Of a DNA stretch of 17,879 bases, positions 13,959-17,879 are shown one piece after another (the first letter of the stretch is position 1; the number at the start of each line of letters is the position of its first letter). Source of the stretch: CAZQNF01 sp964403325. Lineage in GTDB: Bacteria; Patescibacteriota; Patescibacteriia; Magasanikbacterales; GWA2-37-8. The notes beneath the pieces were generated by a model, which made no database searches, was not told where the DNA came from, and was given only the letters and a program-made list of their open reading frames with translations. Location: the NCBI GenBank assembly GCA_964403325.1, contig CAYOFO010000025.1:1-17879 (forward strand), read 5' to 3'. A program made the translations under genes and the position numbers.

Positions 13959-15323
13959 ATGAATAAAGGTACTATAAAACAAATTATCGGTGTCGTGGTT
14001 GATGTGCATTTTGCCGATCAATTGCCGGATCTCTACAATGCGCTTGAAGTAAAAACAGAAAAAGGAATGTTGGTGCTTGAAGTACAAAAACACATGGGCG
14101 GCAATGTCGTGCGTGCCATGAGTATGAGCACTACCGATGGCCTTGAGCGTGGTCAAGAAGTTGTCGACACGGGCGCGCCAATTCAAGTACCGGTCGGAAC
14201 CGAAACGCTCGGCCGTATGTTCGATGTAGTCGGTAATGAAATTGATAATAAAGGTAAAGTTTCAGCGAAGAAAAAATACCCCATTCATCGCAAAGCTCCA
14301 AGCTTCGTCAAACAATCCACCAAATCTGAAATTCTTGAAACCGGTATTAAAGTTATCGACCTCATTTGTCCTTTCTTAAAAGGTGGTAAAGTTGGTCTGT
14401 TTGGTGGTGCGGGTGTTGGCAAAACCGTTATTATCCAGGAGCTTATCCGCAATATCGCCCAAGAACACGGCGGCTATTCTATGTTTGCCGGTGTCGGGGA
14501 GCGAACGCGCGAAGGGAATGATCTGTATCGTGAAATGGAAGAATCCGGTGTTTTAAGTAAAACCGCACTCGTGTTCGGCCAGATGAACGAACCACCCGGT
14601 GCGCGTGCTCGCGTGGCTTTAACAGCTCTGGCTATGGCTGAGTATTTCCGTGATGAAGAGGGAAGAGACCTGCTTTTATTTATCGACAACATTTTCCGTT
14701 TTACCCAGGCTGGTTCAGAAATGTCCGCACTTCTTGGTCGTATGCCATCAGCGGTAGGTTACCAGCCAACGCTGGCAAGCGAAATGGGTGCGTTACAAGA
14801 ACGTATTACTTCTACCGACAAAGGTTCTATTACTTCGGTACAAGCCGTGTACGTGCCAGCCGATGACCTCACTGACCCGGCTCCAGCTACTACCTTTGCT
14901 CACCTTGATTCTACGGTTGTATTGAATCGTTCACTCTCCGAACTCGGTATTTACCCGGCCGTTGATCCGCTTGATTCTAATTCGACTATTCTTGATCCGA
15001 ATGTGGTTGGTGCCGAGCACTACCGCACCGCGCTTGATGTGCAGAAAGTTTTGCAACGCTACAAAGATTTGCAGGATATTATCGCCATTTTGGGTATGGA
15101 AGAGTTGAGTGACGAAGATAAAGTAACGGTGGCTCGTGCTCGCCGCATTCAAAAATTCTTGTCCCAGCCATTCTTCGTGGCCCAAGTCTTTACCGGCGCT
15201 GAAGGTAAATATGTGACTATTGCCGAGACTATTCGTGGCTTCCGCGAAATTCTCGATGGTAAACATGATGACAAGCCAGAATCCGCTTTCTATATGAAAG
15301 GTGGAATTGATGAAGTAAAATAA
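13959..15323 (+). CDS. atpD: ATP synthase F1 subunit beta
   Basis: This 454-aa subunit carries the catalytic sites. The P-loop is G149-G-A-G-V-G-K155-T156, the catalytic glutamate that polarises water is E181 in GVGERTREGND, and Walker B ends at D243 in LLLFIDNIFRF. The DELSEED-equivalent lever reads EELSDEDK near residue 382-389, which is the loop that pushes gamma. The N-terminal barrel starts GTIKQIIGVVVDVHF. All catalytic residues are present, so the enzyme should be active in synthesis or hydrolysis. Codons are the most GC-rich in the window (GCC, GGT, CGT), typical of a strongly expressed gene. It is separated from atpC by an inserted S23-type gene. Confidence 0.98.
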   Translation: MNKGTIKQIIGVVVDVHFADQLPDLYNALEVKTEKGMLVLEVQKHMGGNVVRAMSMSTTDGLERGQEVVDTGAPIQVPVGTETLGRMFDVVGNEIDNKGKVSAKKKYPIHRKAPSFVKQSTKSEILETGIKVIDLICPFLKGGKVGLFGGAGVGKTVIIQELIRNIAQEHGGYSMFAGVGERTREGNDLYREMEESGVLSKTALVFGQMNEPPGARARVALTALAMAEYFRDEEGRDLLLFIDNIFRFTQAGSEMSALLGRMPSAVGYQPTLASEMGALQERITSTDKGSITSVQAVYVPADDLTDPAPATTFAHLDSTVVLNRSLSELGIYPAVDPLDSNSTILDPNVVGAEHYRTALDVQKVLQRYKDLQDIIAILGMEELSDEDKVTVARARRIQKFLSQPFFVAQVFTGAEGKYVTIAETIRGFREILDGKHDDKPESAFYMKGGIDEVK

Positions 15324-15334
15324 CAAGATTCAGG

Positions 15335-15354
15335 ATACAGGTAAAAAAATACAA
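15335..15354 (+). repeat. Left arm of the inverted repeat flanking the S23 gene
   Basis: ATACAGGTAA followed by AAAAATACAA. Its reverse complement recurs at 15735-15754 with one mismatch, at the tenth base. The arm begins 11 nt after the atpD stop. Its last ten bases also recur at 15719-15728. Confidence 0.85.
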
Positions 15355-15368
15355 ATTTATAATAAAAT

Positions 15369-15734
15369 ATGGAAGGGAGATTTCATGAAAAGTTAAAACT
15401 AAAAATTCATGAGTTTATTACCATTTGTTATGAGTTAACAAAAAAGTTTCCTGTATCAGAATTATATGGCGTAAGTTCTCAACTACGTCGTGCGGCTATT
15501 TCCGTCATGCTCAATTATATTGAAGGGTATGGAAGAAGACGTGATAAAGTTAAACTGAATTTTTACGAAATAACCCATGGTTCAACGCAAGAATGTAAGT
15601 ATCTTATTTATTTTACATACACTCAAAGCTGGATAAGCAAAGAGGAATATAATAAAGCGACGGAGTTAGTTGAAGAGATAGCCAAAATGACTTATTCAAC
15701 CATAGAAATTTTAGAAACAAAAATACAAGAATAG
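15369..15734 (+). CDS. Four-helix-bundle protein (S23 / 23S rRNA intervening-sequence protein family)
   Basis: This 121-aa protein matches the S23/IVP four-helix-bundle family. Conserved landmarks are SSQLRRAAISV (36-46), the IEGYGRR segment (51-57; NIAEGxxR in the family) and FYEITHGSTQE (65-75), with helices predicted across almost the whole length. Family members form pentameric bundles; some are encoded in 23S rRNA intervening sequences and the related Avd protein assists diversity-generating retroelements. The role of standalone copies is not known; nucleic-acid binding is a reasonable inference given the basic helices. No retroelement or variable repeat is visible nearby. It interrupts the atp operon, has AT-rich codons unlike atpD and atpC, and is flanked by inverted repeats. 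A TATAAT at 15358-15363, five bases before the ATG, could give it a leaderless message. The upstream ATG at 15369 keeps the T at -1. Confidence 0.9.
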   Translation: MEGRFHEKLKLKIHEFITICYELTKKFPVSELYGVSSQLRRAAISVMLNYIEGYGRRRDKVKLNFYEITHGSTQECKYLIYFTYTQSWISKEEYNKATELVEEIAKMTYSTIEILETKIQE

Positions 15735-15744
15735 TTGTATTTTT
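15719..15744 (+). other. AT-rich hairpin over the S23 stop codon
   Basis: AAAAATACAA (15719-15728) and TTGTATTTTT (15735-15744) are perfect complements around the 6-nt loop GAATAG, which contains the gene's TAG stop. The right strand is part of the right inverted-repeat arm, so this local hairpin competes with the long-range stem between the two arms. The T-rich 3' side gives it a weak terminator look, but a stem with only two G-C pairs makes that doubtful. Confidence 0.5.
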
Positions 15745-15754
15745 ATACCTGTAT
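15735..15754 (-). repeat. Right arm of the inverted repeat flanking the S23 gene
   Basis: TTGTATTTTT followed by ATACCTGTAT, the reverse complement of the left arm at 15335-15354 apart from one base. It starts directly after the S23 stop codon and ends 5 nt before the atpC start, so stem formation or cleavage here would place the new RNA end next to the atpC ATG. Confidence 0.85.
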
Positions 15755-15759
15755 ATTGT

Positions 15760-16182
15760 ATGTTGTTAAAAATTATTACCCCTGAACGGATTGTTGTTTC
15801 TGAAGAGGTGTATGAGGTGACGTTGATGACTGAGGAGGGGCAAATTAGCATTCTCCAGCATCATATTCCGCTCATTACCAATCTTAAAGCCGGCGAGTTA
15901 AAGTATAAAAAAGAAAAAGATGGCCCAGAATTTTATTTAGCTTTAGCGGGCGGGTTTGCGGAAGTTAAGTCGGATAATTCGCTGACTGTTTTGGCGGATG
16001 CGGCTGAAAGGCCGGAAGAGATTGATCTTGATCGAGTAGCGCGCGCCAAAGAGTTGGCTGCCAAGACCATGCAGACAGCCCAAGTGCAAAATGACCAAGA
16101 ATATGCGCTGGTAGCGGCTGCCTTGGAGCGAGCTTTAAATCGTGAAAAAATCAGCAAAAAGTATCGTAATTTACCGGTTTAA
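15760..16182 (+). CDS. atpC: ATP synthase F1 subunit epsilon
   Basis: This 140-aa subunit joins gamma to the c-ring and can act as a brake on ATP hydrolysis. The N-terminal beta sandwich (about 1-86) shows the family features LLKIITPERIVVSEEV, EEGQISILQHHIPLIT and LALAGGFAEV, and the C-terminal pair of helices (about 87-140) has the Ala-rich RAKELAAKTMQ and ALVAAALERALNR stretches. Length is normal. The gene is the last in the operon; a terminator begins 10 nt after its stop. Its start codon is only 5 nt past the right arm of the inverted repeat, so its expression may depend on how the S23 segment of the message is folded or processed. Confidence 0.95.
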   Translation: MLLKIITPERIVVSEEVYEVTLMTEEGQISILQHHIPLITNLKAGELKYKKEKDGPEFYLALAGGFAEVKSDNSLTVLADAAERPEEIDLDRVARAKELAAKTMQTAQVQNDQEYALVAAALERALNREKISKKYRNLPV

Positions 16183-16192
16183 ATTGAATAGC

Positions 16193-16224
16193 AAAAGCCC
16201 TTCCCTTGAAAAGAAGGGCTTTTT
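16193..16224 (+). terminator. Intrinsic terminator of the atp operon
   Basis: AAAAGCCCTTC (16193-16203) and GAAGGGCTTTT (16213-16223) form an 11-bp stem with a 9-nt loop, followed by further T. The A-tract on the left and T-tract on the right make it potentially bidirectional. It lies 10 nt after the atpC stop, ending the operon. Confidence 0.92.
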
Positions 16225-16234
16225 ATGTTATAAT
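16206..16234 (+). promoter_or_regulatory. Extended -10 promoter for the ABC transporter, overlapping the terminator
   Basis: TTGAAA at 16206-16211 and TATAAT at 16229-16234 are 17 nt apart, and TG at 16226-16227 makes an extended -10. The -35 box is inside the loop of the atp terminator and the spacer covers its right arm. The start of transcription should be near 16241, about 17 nt before the ATG at 16258. Confidence 0.82.
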
Positions 16235-16257
16235 GGGCTTTCTTAAGCCAAAATATT

Positions 16258-17879
16258 ATGAAAGCTACTCACAAACTTACCTGGAAAATGTACCTCGAGC
16301 ATACCAAAGAACATGGCTGGCTCCTGTTTTTGGTACTTCTGGCCATCGTGGGTGGGGCGCTTTTTACTACGTTAGTACCGTTTTATTTTAAAAGAATTTT
16401 TGATGTTATGGCGGCGCCGGGTATGAGAGACGGTGCAGCTGCGGAAATGGTAAAAATTTTAGGTTTAGTAGCCGCTGTAGAAGTGGGGCGCTGGGTATCG
16501 TGGCGCATCGCGAATTTTGGCAACAATCGCTTGGTTATGTCTATCAATACCAAGATCGCGACTCGGTGTTTTAACTATTTACATCAGCACTCTTTTGCTT
16601 ATTTTAGTAATAATTTTGTTGGTTCGCTGGTAAAAAGAGTCAATTGGTTTGTGCGTGGTTACGAAGATATTAATGATCGTATTGTTTGGAACCTTTTCCC
16701 GGCCATTGTTGAAACTTTATTTATTTTGTGTATTTTGAGCAGTCGCAGCCTCTGGCTTGGTTTGGCGCTGATTGGTTGGATAGGTCTCTTTTTGGTGGTC
16801 AATTGGTTTTTGACAGCGTATAAAGTGAAATATGACGCTCAGCACAGTGAGGTTGAGAGTGCTTATAATGCTCTTTTGTCCGACACGATGAGTAACCATG
16901 GTAATGTGAAATTGTTTAATGGCTACAAAACCGAAGTTCAGAATTTTTATAATCTAGCCAAGAAAAACTTTGATTTATTGCTATTTGTTTGGAATTTGGA
17001 TGCAGCTTTTGAATCCTTCCAGTCTTTTTTGATGATTGTGCTCGAAATCGGAATTTTTTATATTGCCATCCGATTGTGGCAGCAAGGAGTATTGTCAGTG
17101 GGGGATTTGGTCTTAATTCAGGCGTATGTTTTAAATATTTTTAACATTGTGTGGGGATTGGCACGTAATATCCGCAGTATCTTTACGACCATTGCCAATG
17201 CTGAAGAAATGACCGTTACGCTTACTACGCCGCACGAAATACAGGATATTCCCCAGGCCCAAAATCTACAGTATATAGAAGGAAAAATCGAATTTAGAGA
17301 TGTTGGTTTTTACTACCATGAAACCAGGAAAATTTTTGATCACTTGAGTTTTACGGTTCATCCCAAACAAAAGCTCGCTCTCGTTGGGCCGAGTGGTTCC
17401 GGAAAATCCACCACTATCAAATTGCTTTTGCGCTTGCACGAAATTTCCAGTGGCAAAATTCTGGTTGACGATCAGGAGATTAACAAAATTACCCAAGAAA
17501 GTTTGTGGAAAAATATCAGTTTTGTGCCACAAGATCCAATTTTATTTCATCGCAGCATCCTCGAAAATATTCGTTATGCCCGGCCCGAAGCAACAGACGA
17601 AGAAGTATATGAAGCGGCAAAATTGGCGCATTGTCATGAGTTTATTGATGGTTTTCCGGAAAAATACAATACTTTTGTGGGCGAACGCGGAGTCAAGCTT
17701 TCCGGTGGCGAACGCCAGCGCGTGGCGATTGCTCGCGCTATTCTTAAGGATGCCCCTATTTTGGTGCTCGATGAAGCTACTTCGAGTTTAGATTCTGAAT
17801 CGGAGAGTCTTATTCAGGATGCGCTCACTACCTTGATGAAAAATAAAACAGTGGTGGTAATTGCCCATCGTTTATCAAC
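16258..17879 (+). CDS. ABC exporter, fused membrane and ATPase domains (3' end outside window)
   Basis: The frame is open from the ATG at 16258 to the end of the window, giving 540 codons and no stop yet. The N-terminal half is an exporter-type transmembrane domain with hydrophobic segments near residues 21-43, 60-80, 140-185 and 255-310. The C-terminal half is a nucleotide-binding domain: Walker A G377-P-S-G-S-G-K-S-T385, Q-loop VPQDPILF, signature L481-S-G-G-E-R-Q487, Walker B ILVLDEATSSLD with D505-E506, and the H-loop H537 in IAHRLS. This is the MsbA/multidrug half-transporter layout, used for lipid, peptide or drug export; the substrate cannot be told. Only the last few tens of residues should be missing. 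It has its own promoter, so it is separate from the atp operon. Confidence 0.94.
   Translation, partial: MKATHKLTWKMYLEHTKEHGWLLFLVLLAIVGGALFTTLVPFYFKRIFDVMAAPGMRDGAAAEMVKILGLVAAVEVGRWVSWRIANFGNNRLVMSINTKIATRCFNYLHQHSFAYFSNNFVGSLVKRVNWFVRGYEDINDRIVWNLFPAIVETLFILCILSSRSLWLGLALIGWIGLFLVVNWFLTAYKVKYDAQHSEVESAYNALLSDTMSNHGNVKLFNGYKTEVQNFYNLAKKNFDLLLFVWNLDAAFESFQSFLMIVLEIGIFYIAIRLWQQGVLSVGDLVLIQAYVLNIFNIVWGLARNIRSIFTTIANAEEMTVTLTTPHEIQDIPQAQNLQYIEGKIEFRDVGFYYHETRKIFDHLSFTVHPKQKLALVGPSGSGKSTTIKLLLRLHEISSGKILVDDQEINKITQESLWKNISFVPQDPILFHRSILENIRYARPEATDEEVYEAAKLAHCHEFIDGFPEKYNTFVGERGVKLSGGERQRVAIARAILKDAPILVLDEATSSLDSESESLIQDALTTLMKNKTVVVIAHRLS

Larger units (their letters stand above)
15335..15754 (+). 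mobile_element. Candidate IVS-like element: S23 gene between inverted repeats
   Basis: A 420-bp segment has 20-nt ends that are inverted complements at 19 of 20 positions (15335-15354 and 15735-15754) and contains only the four-helix-bundle gene. Intervening sequences in 23S rRNA genes of Leptospira, Coxiella and others have the same plan and a similar size: an S23 ORF bracketed by complementary ends that pair and are cut out by RNase III. Here the segment sits between atpD and atpC instead. No target duplication is visible. The mobile label is an inference from architecture. Confidence 0.5.

Noticed and set aside
14931..15326. Minus-strand open frame of 131 aa over atpD, and a similar one at 159-593
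   Set aside because: They lie antisense to well supported genes and their products show no family features; they are by-products of codon bias.
15375..15387. GGGAG followed by an ATG as an SD-led start in the S23 gene
   Set aside because: That ATG (15385) is out of frame and reaches a stop after three codons; the match is chance.
15335..15754. Diversity-generating retroelement with the S23-like protein as Avd
   Set aside because: No reverse transcriptase, template repeat or variable repeat is present in the window.
17384..17791. A 135-aa open frame within the ABC transporter, and a 61-aa one at 16206-16391
   Set aside because: Both are out of frame with the transporter, whose Walker and signature motifs are unambiguous; the latter also starts inside the terminator loop.
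1..17879. tRNA, rRNA, CRISPR array or transposase
   Set aside because: No tRNA-like cloverleaf, rRNA signature, spaced direct-repeat array or transposase motif was seen on either strand by eye.

Overview
The window reads as a single-strand, gene-dense stretch of a Patescibacteria (Candidate Phyla Radiation) chromosome, with the ABY1-type lineages (Magasanikbacteria, Falkowbacteria, Uhrbacteria and relatives) as my best guess. The reasons are the tight packing, the all-plus-strand layout, a short delta subunit, a standalone four-helix-bundle (S23) gene, SIMPL and CvpA proteins beside metG, and the complete lack of Shine-Dalgarno sequences. The placement is inference; no rRNA is present. The standard genetic code fits: conserved glycines are GGN and no TGA lies in frame in a recognised gene.

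Region 1 (1-5130) is a compact run of seven genes with gaps of 3 to 23 nt: the 3' end of an unrecognised gene, a NUDIX hydrolase, metG, a CvpA-family membrane protein, a SIMPL-domain protein, a polytopic membrane protein and a TatD-family metal-dependent nuclease. They are probably co-transcribed.

Region 2 (5131-7151) holds a 409-aa soluble orphan protein and a second NUDIX hydrolase with an enlarged Nudix loop.

Region 3 (7177-16224) is a complete F-type ATP synthase operon in canonical order (atpI/Z, B, E, F, H, A, G, D, C). It starts at a near-consensus sigma70 promoter (TTGACG-N17-TATAAT) and ends at an 11-bp-stem intrinsic terminator. It is interrupted twice. Between atpA and atpG sit four small AT-rich orphan genes, one with an internal tandem duplication and one broken by a frameshift in a G5 run. 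Between atpD and atpC sits an S23/four-helix-bundle gene bracketed by 20-nt inverted repeats (19/20 complementary), which is the architecture of the intervening sequences known from 23S rRNA genes. atpE, whose product is needed in many copies, has mRNA hairpins on both sides.

Region 4 (16206-17879) is an ABC exporter (fused membrane and ATPase domains, cut by the window end). Its promoter uses a -35 box located in the loop of the atp terminator.

Across the window all 23 chosen start codons are ATG with a T immediately upstream, and none has a plausible Shine-Dalgarno sequence. This suggests a start-site rule that does not depend on the anti-SD. The signals I rate most worth following are the S23 inverted-repeat element inside the atp operon, the invariant -1 T, and the orphan gene block between atpA and atpG.
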